Counted from the stretch's first letter, positions 30,895 through 40,432 are shown. The stretch: 64,000 nucleotides of DNA from CAZAMI01 sp964627805 (GCA_964627805.1 CAZVLA010000051.1:28715-92714); one strand, 5' to 3'. Made by a program: numbers and translations. Notes: generated from the letters alone by a model not told the origin.

Positions 30895-32913
30895 TTACTT
30901 TCTCCTAAATGCTGCGTAACCTATGATGATACCTACTACGATACCTATAATGAACCCGACGACCGCTAGGACCGTACCACCCGCACCAGCCCCTACCTGC
31001 TTAGTCACGGTAGTGGTTACGGTCTTAGTTACCGGTGCTTGAGTGACTGACTTAGTCACGGTGGTGGTTACGGTAGCCGCTCCCTTAGTTACGGTTACGG
31101 TCTTACCTGCGGGGGCGGCAGCGGTTACGGTGGTGGTTACGGTGACGGTTACTTCCTTGGGTTGAGGAGCTACTACGGCCTTACCGACTAGGTCTGGATT
31201 AAGTTCAGTTAGTTCTAGCTGTGTAGGTAAGCGGCACTTCTTAATAAGTACTGACGCACTGAACTCCACGGGTCCTTCCTTACCGAGGGCTACCTTAGAC
31301 CCCAGTACCGACCAGAACCCTGCTGTGTAGCCTACTGGGGAGGCTATCCAGTCCTTGAACTTATCGATTCTGTAGGGGGTAGCTACTATTGGGTGGTAGA
31401 GACCTACTAGGAAGGCCTCCCTAATCAGTACCTTCTCAGCAGCCCAAGCTAACCTAGGATCTCCGGTCCTTATGAAGGCCTGAACTAACGCATCATAGAC
31501 TGGGTTACTGTAGTGGAGTACGTTACCTGGGTCGCCAGTAGTGAACCAGCTTAATGCTATTGGGCTGTGCGGTACGTAACCAACTATAGCCATGTCGAAT
31601 GATCCCTTACCCCACCTTGACCAGTACACCTTACTAGCTAGCTTCTCAACCCTCACCTTAATACCTACTGCCTTCAGGTAGTTAGCTATTTCATCAGCTA
31701 TGGCATCCCTGAAGAACGCATCTCCCGGTGCCCTAGTTATTAGGTCAAGTACTAACTTCTTACCGTCCGGAGTTTCTCTCCAGCCATCACCGTCGATGTC
31801 CTTATAGCCTAGCTTATCGAGTATCTTCTTAGCTAATTCCGGATTATACGGGTATACCTGCTCCTTAGGTACGTAGTATGAGTATATACCGAACCTAGGT
31901 CCTAGGAAGCCCATAGTACCCGGTATAGCTCCGTCCTTTCCGTAGTACTTCTGGACTATGGCGTCTACGTTTATTGCATACAGTATGGCCTTCCTGAAGA
32001 GTACGTTCTTGAATACGTCCTTATTGATGTTGAGTACCAGCATGTGGGTTGATGTTGATGGGCACCTATATATCCTTATGTTGGGGTTATTAGCTACTGC
32101 CTTCTCTAACGAACTCAGTAACTTACCGAAGAAGTAGTAATAACCGCCGTCTACCTCACCAGTACTTACCATCATAGCGAATGTGTTCCTGTTAGTTACT
32201 ACCTTAATCAGTAAGTTACTGACCTCCGGTGCGCCTCTGTAGTACTTATTGAATGCTACTAACCTTACGTACTTACCCGGACTTACCTCAACTACCTTAA
32301 ACGGCCCGCACCCAACGAGCTCCTCAGGCTTCGTTAGCGATACCGTAGTGTCTGGTAACTTACTCCATATGTGCTTAGGTACTATGTAGAGTGTAGTGAA
32401 TGCCTCTAGGAGGAACCTATCAGCTGCTGCCTTAGATAAGTCGTAAGTTAGTTGTACGGTGTACTTATCGACTTCCTTAACACTTAGTAAGCCCTCATAC
32501 ACGTACTTGCTAGGTGCTACATATACTTGAGGCTTACTCTTAACTAATTCAATCGTGTATACCACATCATCGGCCGTTACGGGCTTACCGTCATGCCATA
32601 CCGCATCCTTCCTTAGGTAGAACGTAAGTACCTTAGTATTACCGACTACCTTAATATCCCACTTCTCAGCGAGTTCAGGAACTATCGTTACGCCGTCCGG
32701 TGCCTTCCTAACTAATGGTACGTAGATCTTACTCAGTACTATGTCGTCGTAGACCGTAGTGAAGGTTAGTGGGTTCAAGGTCTTCCAAGGCGGGGTAGCT
32801 AATACTACCTCAGTCTGGGCTTTAACCCCTACTAGGGCTGGTGAGGTAAGTACTGATGTTGTCACCAACGCTAGTGCTAGTAGAGCTAGTAAGCTAAGTA
32901 ATAACCTCCCCAT
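30895..32913 (-). CDS. Family 5 extracellular solute-binding protein, membrane-anchored
   Basis: A 672-residue SBP_bac_5 protein. It has an N-terminal signal segment (MGRLLLSLLALLALALVTTS), a binding domain (TLNPLTFTTVYDD, AEKWDIKVV, FYLRKDAVWHDGKPVTADDVVYTIEL), a Thr/Val-rich linker (about residues 600-640, TVTTTVT repeats) and a C-terminal helix (VLAVVGFIIGIVVGIIIGYAAF) ending in RRK. This anchor and linker layout is usual for Thermoproteota binding proteins, holding the domain outside the cell. The ATG follows GGAGG. It heads the importer operon and is divergent from the AbrB-PhoU gene. Confidence 0.92.
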   Translation of the reverse strand: MGRLLLSLLALLALALVTTSVLTSPALVGVKAQTEVVLATPPWKTLNPLTFTTVYDDIVLSKIYVPLVRKAPDGVTIVPELAEKWDIKVVGNTKVLTFYLRKDAVWHDGKPVTADDVVYTIELVKSKPQVYVAPSKYVYEGLLSVKEVDKYTVQLTYDLSKAAADRFLLEAFTTLYIVPKHIWSKLPDTTVSLTKPEELVGCGPFKVVEVSPGKYVRLVAFNKYYRGAPEVSNLLIKVVTNRNTFAMMVSTGEVDGGYYYFFGKLLSSLEKAVANNPNIRIYRCPSTSTHMLVLNINKDVFKNVLFRKAILYAINVDAIVQKYYGKDGAIPGTMGFLGPRFGIYSYYVPKEQVYPYNPELAKKILDKLGYKDIDGDGWRETPDGKKLVLDLITRAPGDAFFRDAIADEIANYLKAVGIKVRVEKLASKVYWSRWGKGSFDMAIVGYVPHSPIALSWFTTGDPGNVLHYSNPVYDALVQAFIRTGDPRLAWAAEKVLIREAFLVGLYHPIVATPYRIDKFKDWIASPVGYTAGFWSVLGSKVALGKEGPVEFSASVLIKKCRLPTQLELTELNPDLVGKAVVAPQPKEVTVTVTTTVTAAAPAGKTVTVTKGAATVTTTVTKSVTQAPVTKTVTTTVTKQVGAGAGGTVLAVVGFIIGIVVGIIIGYAAFRRK

Positions 32914-32961
32914 TTAAGCCTACCTCCACGTACCCTAGGGAGGAATTAACGATAAAGAGGC

Positions 32962-32972
32962 TCTGGTATTAA
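32962..32972 (-). promoter_or_regulatory. Promoter of the Dpp-type importer operon
   Basis: The minus strand has an ATTAAT-type TATA element about 50 bases before the ATG of the binding protein. A near-perfect palindrome lies immediately upstream (32984-33002). Confidence 0.35.
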
Positions 32973-32983
32973 TGTAATTGCTT

Positions 32984-33002
32984 TGAAAGTAAATTACTTT
33001 CA
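32984..33002. promoter_or_regulatory. Palindrome upstream of the importer promoter (operator candidate)
   Basis: Nine-base arms TGAAAGTAA and TTACTTTCA match perfectly around one central A. The site lies 10-12 bases upstream of the importer's TATA element, a position suited to an activator or repressor. Confidence 0.5.
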
Positions 33003-33096
33003 GATTACTACGCCTTAAGCTATTTAGGAAGAAAAGAATTTACCAAGTACTTACTTAGTGGAGGCAGTAAGTAATTACTACCTACTGAGCAAATAT

Positions 33097-33117
33097 ATTA
33101 CTTACTGAGTAAGTAAT
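33097..33117. promoter_or_regulatory. Palindrome at the AbrB-PhoU gene promoter (operator candidate)
   Basis: Ten-base arms (ATTACTTACT and AGTAAGTAAT) match perfectly around one central G. The TATA-like AAATATATTA overlaps its left end and the predicted transcription start its right end. The position is what one expects of a repressor or autoregulatory site. TAAGTA-type words are common in this genome, which lowers the weight. Confidence 0.5.
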
Positions 33118-33135
33118 TAGTTTGGTGGGCTTAGA

Positions 33136-34116
33136 TTGTCCTGGCTTGAGACTAGGAAGATCATTAGGGTTGGTGAGAAGTCTTACGCTGTCACATTACC
33201 TAAGAAGTGGGTTGAGTTGCTGGGTATAGCCCCTGGGGATTCCGTTGACGTCATATTTGATAAGTCCGGCTTCATATGTATTAGACCTAGGAAGGTCGAG
33301 GTAAGTAAGCCTATATCCCCTGTTATTAGGCTTAAGGCTAGGGACTGCGGTAACTTAATAGAGAAGTGCATTGCTGGGTGCTATATCGAAGGTCATGACG
33401 TAGTCTCGCTTGAGTCGGGACCTCAAGACATGCTAATAAGTACAGCACCTTCAAAACTACCTGGATTAGTCGTTGTTGAGGGGGAGGGTAATGAGGTAGT
33501 TATTAAGATAGCTATATCGGAGAGTATCGTAGGTTTTGATGAAGTCATAAACAGGATGGTTAAGGTTTTAGAGGGTATGTATGGTAATGTTGAGAGGTTA
33601 ATCAATACTGAAGATCCCTCAATAGGCTATGAGGTACTTAAGGGTGATGATGAGCTCGACCGCCTGTTCTTCTTAGGGCTTAGATTAACTAAGAGATCCT
33701 TAATGACTAAGTTAATGGAGAAGGACATAAGTACAGCTAGGGAATTACTTGACATAGCTTTACTGCTTAGGTCAATAGAGCATGTGGGGGATGCTCTCGA
33801 TAGGAGCGTTAGGATACTCCAGAACATGGATTTCAGGCCAGTACGTGAGGAACTACTTAAGTTATTCAAGCTCTCGGAGAAGATAGTGTTTGATGCACTG
33901 TACTCATATAAGAGAGTTAACTTAAGGATCATATCGAGAATACTCGAGATGAGGAGGGAGTTAAGGAGGAGGATCATGTCATTGAGGAAGGAGGCGTCAC
34001 TAGCTCTCCAGGGGATACTGAATGAGCTAGACCTAATAGCCACTATAGCTGAGGATATCATCGACATCACCATCTCAAGATACATAAGAATGCTTGAGAA
34101 GAAACCTAGTGAGTAG
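33136..34116 (+). CDS. AbrB/SpoVT-domain PhoU-like regulator
   Basis: A 326-residue protein. Residues 1-48 are a swapped-hairpin AbrB DNA-binding domain (RKIIRVGEKSYAVTLPKKWVELLGIAPGDSVDVIFD). The C-terminal part (about 115-320) is a PhoU-type bundle of helices (LRSIEHVGDALDRSVRIL, IATIAEDIIDITISRYI). Archaeal PhoU-AbrB fusions are thought to regulate phosphate or other transport genes. It is divergent from a Dpp-type importer operon, and palindromes lie in the shared spacer, so it may control that operon and itself. Start TTG 33136 follows GGTGGG. Confidence 0.85.
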   Translation: MSWLETRKIIRVGEKSYAVTLPKKWVELLGIAPGDSVDVIFDKSGFICIRPRKVEVSKPISPVIRLKARDCGNLIEKCIAGCYIEGHDVVSLESGPQDMLISTAPSKLPGLVVVEGEGNEVVIKIAISESIVGFDEVINRMVKVLEGMYGNVERLINTEDPSIGYEVLKGDDELDRLFFLGLRLTKRSLMTKLMEKDISTARELLDIALLLRSIEHVGDALDRSVRILQNMDFRPVREELLKLFKLSEKIVFDALYSYKRVNLRIISRILEMRRELRRRIMSLRKEASLALQGILNELDLIATIAEDIIDITISRYIRMLEKKPSE

Positions 34117-34270
34117 ATCCGCTACATTAACCAAACATACCTACGTTACTTCAGGGTTAATGTGTAGGGAGCATACTGCAGCGTAGTGTTGGGGGTACCT
34201 AAAGTACTAAAGACTGAATTAAGTAGTTAGTAGCGTCAAGAATAAAGACCCCACCTACGTAGGTTCTTCG

Positions 34271-36745
34271 GTGTTGATTGAGTTGGTTAAGCGTAAGCTC
34301 TACCTAGTAGGTCATAGTCACTTAGACGTTGCTTGGGTGTGGCCTATTGAGGAGAGTAGGGAGGTTGTTAAGGAGTTAAGTGAGAGAATGGTTAGGATGC
34401 TTAGGAAGCATAAAGACCTAACCTACGTACAGAGTACCGCACTCTATTACCTATGGTTAAGTAAGGATAGACCCGACTTACTTAACGAGATTAAGGAGCT
34501 AGTTAAGGAGGGTAGGTGGGAGGTAGTTGGTGGTTCATGGGTTGAGTGCGACTGCATAATACCTTCCGGCGAGTCATTAATTAGGCAGTTCCTGTACGGT
34601 AAGAAATTAATTAAGGAATTACTAGGTGTTGATGTTAAGGTAGCTTGGTTCCCAGACACCTTCGGGTTCCCAGCATCACTACCTCAGATACTTAAGGGGT
34701 GCGGTATTGAGTACTTCGTAACTCAGAAGCTTAACTGGAACGACACCGTAATGTTCCCTTACAACCTATTTAGGTGGGTATCACCAGATGGTTCCGAAGT
34801 ACTTGCCTACCAGACCCTAGGCGGTTACGTTGAGGACCCTAGGCAGGTATGGAGGATTAAGTACTACTTCCTAGCACTCCACATAAGGCACAGAATACCT
34901 GAGCTACTCATGCTCTACGGACTAGGTGACCACGGCGGCGGACCTACGGAGGATATGCTTAAGTTCATTGAGGGTGGTGAGTTGCTTAAGGAGTTAAGTG
35001 AGTTAGGTGTTGATGAGGTTAAGCACGTAAGGAGTGAGGATTACTTAAGGATGGTTCGTGAGAAGTACGGGAACTCACTACCTAAGTACGTAGGTGAGCT
35101 CTACCTACAGTTCCATAGGGGTACCTACACATCTGAGGTTAGGGTTAAGGAGTTGATTAAGGATTGCGAGTACTTACTGACTACGTTAGAGAAGCTACTA
35201 ACTATTAAGTACTTAATTAAGGGGGTACCATACGATGTAGGTGTGGTTGAGTCTCTATGGAGGGACTTACTAACGTCTCAATTCCACGACGTAGCTGCTG
35301 GCTCACTATCTAAGACACCCTACATGCAGTTCCTATCAATACTAACTAGACTTAAGGGTGAGGTTGAGGGTAGGGTTCAAGCAGTTATTAAGGAGTTAGT
35401 GGGTGAGGGTCCTAAGTCACTCGTAGTATTCAATCCCAACCCTAAGTACTGCGACTTAATAACTGAAGTACCTAATCACGGGTTAGTTAGGGTTGGTGTT
35501 GAGGGCTTAACACTTAAGTCCATACCCTTAAGTGATGTTGAGGTCCTTAATGAGGGGTCAGCTAGGGCTGAGGTAGTGGGTAATGAGGTAGTACTTGAGA
35601 ATGAGTACCTTAAGTTAGTAATTAGTAGGGAGTCAGGGCACGTAGTTAGTCTGTATAGTAAGGAGTTAGGTAAGGAGTTACTGGGTAGTAGGGGGATTAG
35701 GTTTGAGTTATTTGAGGACGTACCTAACCTAGGTAGGGCTACGGCAGGTACCTTAACTAAGTTCGTTGACTACGTATTTGACTGCTGGGAGATGTACCAC
35801 CTACAGAGGATTGAAGGTGTTAAGTATAGAGTACTTAGTGAGCCCGTTAGGGTTGAGGTTGTGGAGTCTGGAGGTGCTAGGGCTTCAGTATCTATTGAGT
35901 ACGAGTTAGTAATAGGTAGTGAGTCGTTAAGGGTTAAGCACGTACTGACACTATACAGTGGTAAGCCGTGGGTTGAGGGTAGGGTAGTTATTGATTGGGG
36001 GTTAGTACATAAGGTACTGAAGCTAGCTACGGACCTAAGCTTCTGGAGTGAGTACTTAGTTGTTGGTCAGCCATTCAGCTACGCAATTAGGAGGAACCCC
36101 GCATCACCCTACTCAAGCCTCTACGACAGAGCTGTCTGGGAGGGTTGGTTCAGTAAGTGGATTGACTACAGTAACGGTAAGTACGGAGTAGCACTCATAT
36201 GTGGTAGGAGGTTCGGTTACGACTTAATGGGTACTACGTTAAGACTAACGCTACTTAGGGGACCTAAGCTACCGCCGGATAACGCTTGGAACGTACCGTG
36301 GACGCCTGAGCTCCTTGAAGCTCAAGAACCTGCTGAGTCGGGTAGGTACTTCATTAAGTACTACCTACTACCTCATAAGGGTGATTGGTTAAGTGCGGAG
36401 TTACCCGTAGTTGCTGAGGAGTTAGTTAATGGTCCTTACGTATCATTAAGTAATGCTGAGCCCGTAACATACTCACCGATTAAGGTATCGTGCCAGAGCG
36501 TCTTAGTACCTACTATTAAGCTGAGTGAGTTAGGTGGTTATGACGTAATTATTAGGTTGTTCAATCCGTTGAGGAAGTCGTTAAGTACTGAAGTGGGTAT
36601 TGAGGCTGAAGCGAGCTCAGTAGCTGAGGCTAACCTCCTCGAGGAAGTTACTAAGGAGTTAGGTGGGGGGCCTAAGGTAGTACTTAATATTGACGGACTT
36701 AAGTTGAGGACCTTAAGGTTTAAGGTACTACCTAAGCAACGCTAA
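34271..36745 (+). CDS. GH38 alpha-mannosidase
   Basis: An 824-residue glycoside hydrolase of family 38. The zinc site and catalytic residues are visible: VGHSHLDVAW (His17, Asp19), WFPDTFGFPASLPQ with the nucleophile Asp129, and LYGLGDHGGGPT. The C-terminal half has the beta-sandwich domains of the family. There is no signal peptide, so it acts in the cytoplasm. It probably trims alpha-mannose from imported oligosaccharides or the cell's own N-glycans. GTG 34271 is followed directly by TTG, and either may be the start. It appears monocistronic or shared with the small membrane gene downstream. Confidence 0.93.
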   Translation: MLIELVKRKLYLVGHSHLDVAWVWPIEESREVVKELSERMVRMLRKHKDLTYVQSTALYYLWLSKDRPDLLNEIKELVKEGRWEVVGGSWVECDCIIPSGESLIRQFLYGKKLIKELLGVDVKVAWFPDTFGFPASLPQILKGCGIEYFVTQKLNWNDTVMFPYNLFRWVSPDGSEVLAYQTLGGYVEDPRQVWRIKYYFLALHIRHRIPELLMLYGLGDHGGGPTEDMLKFIEGGELLKELSELGVDEVKHVRSEDYLRMVREKYGNSLPKYVGELYLQFHRGTYTSEVRVKELIKDCEYLLTTLEKLLTIKYLIKGVPYDVGVVESLWRDLLTSQFHDVAAGSLSKTPYMQFLSILTRLKGEVEGRVQAVIKELVGEGPKSLVVFNPNPKYCDLITEVPNHGLVRVGVEGLTLKSIPLSDVEVLNEGSARAEVVGNEVVLENEYLKLVISRESGHVVSLYSKELGKELLGSRGIRFELFEDVPNLGRATAGTLTKFVDYVFDCWEMYHLQRIEGVKYRVLSEPVRVEVVESGGARASVSIEYELVIGSESLRVKHVLTLYSGKPWVEGRVVIDWGLVHKVLKLATDLSFWSEYLVVGQPFSYAIRRNPASPYSSLYDRAVWEGWFSKWIDYSNGKYGVALICGRRFGYDLMGTTLRLTLLRGPKLPPDNAWNVPWTPELLEAQEPAESGRYFIKYYLLPHKGDWLSAELPVVAEELVNGPYVSLSNAEPVTYSPIKVSCQSVLVPTIKLSELGGYDVIIRLFNPLRKSLSTEVGIEAEASSVAEANLLEEVTKELGGGPKVVLNIDGLKLRTLRFKVLPKQR

Positions 36746-36777
36746 TTCTTTATCTCAGTAAATAACTATATTATTGA

Positions 36778-37101
36778 TTGAGGTTGCTTTGGGTATTAGC
36801 CTCGATAGGTACGTCAGTAGCTATAATAGTAGTTACCTTAGCTAACCCTAGGAGCTCTAGGAAGTCACTACCCTACTTAATAGCCTCTATGGTGCTACTA
36901 ACCCTAACCACCTACGCATTAACTCAGTTAGTACTACTAGTGGGCTCAGGTATTTGTAGGCCCTACCTAGGGGGTACTGAATTATTCAGTACGGACTACT
37001 GCAGTATCTACACGTTACTCATATCTACGTTAGTAGGTATTAACGTACCTGCCTCAACGTACTTCCTAGTAATAGCTACTAAGTACTTCAGAAGTGATTA
37101 G
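36778..37101 (+). CDS. Small hypothetical membrane protein
   Basis: A 107-residue protein with three predicted membrane segments (about 4-22, 32-56, 78-100), not recognised. It contains two cysteines in the second extracytoplasmic loop (SGICRPYLGG, TDYCSIY) that could form a disulfide. It begins at TTG 36778, 33 bases after the mannosidase gene, and may be co-transcribed with it. It ends near a convergent permease gene. Confidence 0.5.
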   Translation: MRLLWVLASIGTSVAIIVVTLANPRSSRKSLPYLIASMVLLTLTTYALTQLVLLVGSGICRPYLGGTELFSTDYCSIYTLLISTLVGINVPASTYFLVIATKYFRSD

Positions 37102-37143
37102 GGTGCTACCTTACCGATTTTTGAGGTAGGTGAGGTAGGTAGA

Positions 37144-37156
37144 GTAAATAAAAAGA
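37144..37156 (-). terminator. U-rich terminator of the APC permease gene
   Basis: The minus strand reads CTTTTTATTTA beginning about 10 bases after the permease stop codon. Confidence 0.45.
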
Positions 37157-37164
37157 GGGGGTGT

Positions 37165-38550
37165 TTACTCCTTACCAGCCTTAATCCTCTCAGCCTCAGC
37201 GATAGCCTCCTCCTGAGCCTTAATGTACTCCTCAGGAATGAATGGCTTAACCCTCTTCTCAGCGTATAGCTTCCAGTACGCGTAAGTTACTGCTAGGTAG
37301 CCTATGGTGAACCATAAGTACTTGATATCACCACCTAGCTGAGGTACGTAACACAGTACTAGGACAGCTATAGCGCCAGCTAGTGAGATTAGAGGTATTG
37401 CTGGGTACCCCTTATACTTCCATATCCTAAGTAGCTGTGGGTACTTCCTCCTAAGCATGAACCCAGCTAGAGCTAGTATTACGTAGTCAATATCCCAAGC
37501 TATGGTAGCTATGTACACGAATGCCCAGTACCAACCAGTAGCTGCTACGAAGTAGCAGAAGGCGGCAGATAGTAGTAGAGCGAATACGGGTACCCTAGTC
37601 TTCGGGTGTACGTAAGCTAGTACCTTCGGGAAGTAACCGTCCTGAGCCATACCGTAGAATAGCCTTGAAGCACCGTATAGGTTACCCATCAGTACGTCAG
37701 TAGCTGATGCTAACCAAGCAGCTAGGGCTATTAACGCAACGCCTACTGGACCAGCTATCTCCTTCATACCTATAACGAACGGCGTCTCCATCGGGGTAGC
37801 GGCGTTGCTGACGCCCTTGAATGCTGAGGCAGGTACTACACCAGTAAGTACTAGGATAGCTACTGCGTACATCACTATAATGAAGATTGTTGAGGATATC
37901 ATAGCCTTAGGCATGTCCCTAATATCCTTAGCTTCCTCAGCAGCAGTAGCTACTAGTAAGGGACCTACGTAGGCGTACATAGCTGCTATGATAGCACCAC
38001 CTAACGCAGCCCCCGTTAGTGGTGGGTAGGTATGCCAGTTAGCTGGGTTTACCTTAATGATGCCTGCTAGGTTGAAGAACCAAATAATAGATATTAGACC
38101 TATAGTTAGTGCTAGCTGGACGTTACCACTCAACCCAACACCTAGTAAGTTAATTATTAGGAATATCGTTACTAGGATAATACCCCATATCCTGGCGTCA
38201 ATACTCGGTATGAAGTAGTGAGTCAGTATACCTAAGGCGAACGCTTCAGCACAGGTTGCCCAAGCGAATGCGTAGCCGAAACCCATTAGGAAGCCTGCGT
38301 AACCACCTAAGGTACTCTTAGCCCATAACTCAAGAGATGCTGCCCTAGGCATCGCGACTGAGAACTCGGCACCTATGATCATCCATAATAGGAAGAATAT
38401 ACCACCTATAATCACTGCTAAGTCAATCAGTGGCCCTGATGATGCGAAGCTGGAGAGTGCTATGAATATACCGCTACCTAATACAGCACCTGCTGATATT
38501 GCGAATAGGTGCCAGAAGCCTAGCTTCCTAGCTAACTTAACTTCTGGCAC
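37165..38550 (-). CDS. APC-family amino acid permease
   Basis: A 461-residue transporter with twelve predicted membrane segments. The first helix reads GFWHLFAISAGAVLGSGIFIAL, carrying the unwound GSGI substrate-binding motif of the APC superfamily. TAAEEAKDIRDMPKAM (about residues 202-217) matches the conserved E-A-x-x-I-P-x-A-I region of amino acid/polyamine permeases. The substrate is not predictable. It is monocistronic, with a GGTGATC site before GTG 38550 and a TATA-like element near 38575. Confidence 0.88.
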   Translation of the reverse strand: MPEVKLARKLGFWHLFAISAGAVLGSGIFIALSSFASSGPLIDLAVIIGGIFFLLWMIIGAEFSVAMPRAASLELWAKSTLGGYAGFLMGFGYAFAWATCAEAFALGILTHYFIPSIDARIWGIILVTIFLIINLLGVGLSGNVQLALTIGLISIIWFFNLAGIIKVNPANWHTYPPLTGAALGGAIIAAMYAYVGPLLVATAAEEAKDIRDMPKAMISSTIFIIVMYAVAILVLTGVVPASAFKGVSNAATPMETPFVIGMKEIAGPVGVALIALAAWLASATDVLMGNLYGASRLFYGMAQDGYFPKVLAYVHPKTRVPVFALLLSAAFCYFVAATGWYWAFVYIATIAWDIDYVILALAGFMLRRKYPQLLRIWKYKGYPAIPLISLAGAIAVLVLCYVPQLGGDIKYLWFTIGYLAVTYAYWKLYAEKRVKPFIPEEYIKAQEEAIAEAERIKAGKE

Positions 38551-38828
38551 TCCTGATCACCTACAGAATACCTTTACTTATAACTACTAAGCTGGCTTTA
38601 AAAACTTTAACAGTAGTTGTTGAAGCCGTATTAACGAATATTATTTAAGGGAAACAATTACTAACCTATTCGAGATTCTTCAACATGTGTTAAAATTGAT
38701 TAAAGTGTTCAACTAAAACGTCCTAGATTAGCAATCACTTAATAGAGATAACACTTATTCAGTAATTCCTAATGACTCAATAGAATCGCTACATAGGGTT
38801 ATGCGTACCTACTAACTATCTTACTTAG

Positions 38829-39080
38829 CTACTCAGTACACCTGTCATCAAGTACGAATATCTCCTCAACAGGTAGTCCGAAGTACTTAGCTATCTTAAG
38901 TGCTAGTGGTAGTGATGGTAAGTACCTACCCTTCTCAATAGCTATGATTGTCTGCCTAGTAACTCCTACGGCCTTAGCTAACTCCTCCTGACTGACCCCG
39001 TACCTAGCCCTAATCTCCCTTAACCTAACCCTAACGCACTCAACCCTCGGTAGTGCTATTGGCTTAACCAATACCTCCAC
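38829..39080 (-). CDS. XRE-family HTH transcription regulator
   Basis: An 83-residue single-domain regulator. VRLREIRARYGVSQEELAKAVGVTRQTIIAIEKGRYLPSLPLALKIAKYFGLPVEEIF is a textbook helix-turn-helix of the Cro/C1 type (HTH_3). An N-terminal stretch of about 17 residues precedes it, and the start may be a later codon. It is divergent from the sugar-isomerase-like gene, 95 bases apart, so it may regulate that gene. The 280-base spacer towards the permease is AT-rich and holds no ORF I trust. Confidence 0.82.
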   Translation of the reverse strand: MEVLVKPIALPRVECVRVRLREIRARYGVSQEELAKAVGVTRQTIIAIEKGRYLPSLPLALKIAKYFGLPVEEIFVLDDRCTE

Positions 39081-39175
39081 CGTAGGTACTTACTCCAGTG
39101 TAAAGGGTTGTTTACAGGTTAAATAGTAGTTACTAGTGAGTTAGTGATTTAGGGAGTTACCGCGGTTATAGTTCG

Positions 39176-40432
39176 GTGGTTGGTTTGATACTTGCGGTAC
39201 CTCTAGCTAGTGAGGTTCATGGTAGGGAGTACTACGTTAGGGTACTTAATGAGTTTAGGGAGGGTCTTAAGGAATTTAGTGACTTAGTACTTACTGACGT
39301 AGTTACTAGTAAGGACGTTAGGGAATTACCTAAGCATGACTTACTAGTACTAATCCACTTAACCGGAGGTACTAGTGGGTTAGCTAAGTACTTAATGGGG
39401 TTAAGTAACTCACCCACTATATTAATAGCTCATAGTAGGCACAACAGCTTAGCTAGCGCATTATCAGCTAAGGCGTGGGGTGAGTATAGGGGGTTTAGGG
39501 TTAAGCTACTCTACGTAGACCCACCTAAGGACGTGGGTAAGGTATTTAAGTACGTACATAAGGCATTCAAGGCTTTCAAGAAGTTAAGGAGCCTTAAGGT
39601 ACTTGAGATTAACCCGAAGGGGGAGCTTAGTGATTCCGCGTCATTACTTAAGGAAGTGCTTAAGTGTGTAGTCATTACTAAGTCATTTAATGACTTAATT
39701 AGCTACTACGGAGGCTTAAGTAGTGAAGCTATTGAGGAAGCTACTAAGAAGCTTAAGTCAGTAGTTATTAGTGGTTTAGGTGATGATGCTAAGCTACGTG
39801 AGTTAGCTAAGCTATACCTAGCTATTAAGGAGTTAATTAGGGAGGTAGGAGCTGATGTAGTAGCTATTGACTGCTTCCCGTACATCATGAAGTACGGCAT
39901 AGCTCCGTGCTTAGTAGTTTCAGTACTTAATGATGAGGGGGTACCAACGATATGTGAGGCAGACCACTACTCAGTACTACCTATGGTTGCTTCACAGGAA
40001 TTACTAGGTATTCCCGGCTGGGTCAGTAACCCTAGTGGATTAAGTAGTGATGGGTACGTAAGGCTAGCTCACTGCACCGTAGCTACTAAGTTATGCCTCC
40101 GTAAGGCATCCCTAGTCACTCACATGGAGTCAGGTAGGCCGTACGGAGTTACATGCCCTATTAAGTACCGTGACGTAGTACTCCTTAGGGTATCAGTAGA
40201 TATGAGGAAGCTCCACGTATACGAGGCTGAGGTCATTAGGTCAGGGTACTTAGAGGAGGGTTACTGTAGGACTCAAGTACACTTAAGGATTAAGGGGTTA
40301 GGAGGGCGTGAATTCATTGAGGGCGCTAAGGGCAATCACCACGTACTAATACCTAAGACCGAGGAGCTAATTGAGTACCTTAAGCAACTTACTTTGTTAT
40401 TAGGTATTGAATTAGTACTTACTACTAAGTAA
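39176..40432 (+). CDS. L-fucose/L-arabinose isomerase-fold protein
   Basis: A 418-residue protein of the FucI/AraA-like superfamily. The N-terminal half is an alternating alpha/beta fold (LILAVPLASEVHGREYY, LPKHDLLVLIHLTGGTSGLAKYL). The C-terminal half carries the likely metal-binding residues: Glu in PTICEADHYSVLPM, THMESGRPYG and His in AKGNHHVLIP. Members isomerise aldoses to ketoses using Mn2+, but many archaeal homologues are uncharacterised. The start is GTG 39176. The gene is isolated and faces an XRE regulator, so control by that regulator is possible. Confidence 0.65.
   Translation: MVGLILAVPLASEVHGREYYVRVLNEFREGLKEFSDLVLTDVVTSKDVRELPKHDLLVLIHLTGGTSGLAKYLMGLSNSPTILIAHSRHNSLASALSAKAWGEYRGFRVKLLYVDPPKDVGKVFKYVHKAFKAFKKLRSLKVLEINPKGELSDSASLLKEVLKCVVITKSFNDLISYYGGLSSEAIEEATKKLKSVVISGLGDDAKLRELAKLYLAIKELIREVGADVVAIDCFPYIMKYGIAPCLVVSVLNDEGVPTICEADHYSVLPMVASQELLGIPGWVSNPSGLSSDGYVRLAHCTVATKLCLRKASLVTHMESGRPYGVTCPIKYRDVVLLRVSVDMRKLHVYEAEVIRSGYLEEGYCRTQVHLRIKGLGGREFIEGAKGNHHVLIPKTEELIEYLKQLTLLLGIELVLTTK

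Noticed and set aside
30960..31150. Short tandem repeats in DNA encoding the Thr/Val-rich linker of the binding protein
   Set aside because: They are low-complexity coding sequence for a glycosylated-type linker, seen also at 63780-63920, and not a CRISPR or mobile repeat.
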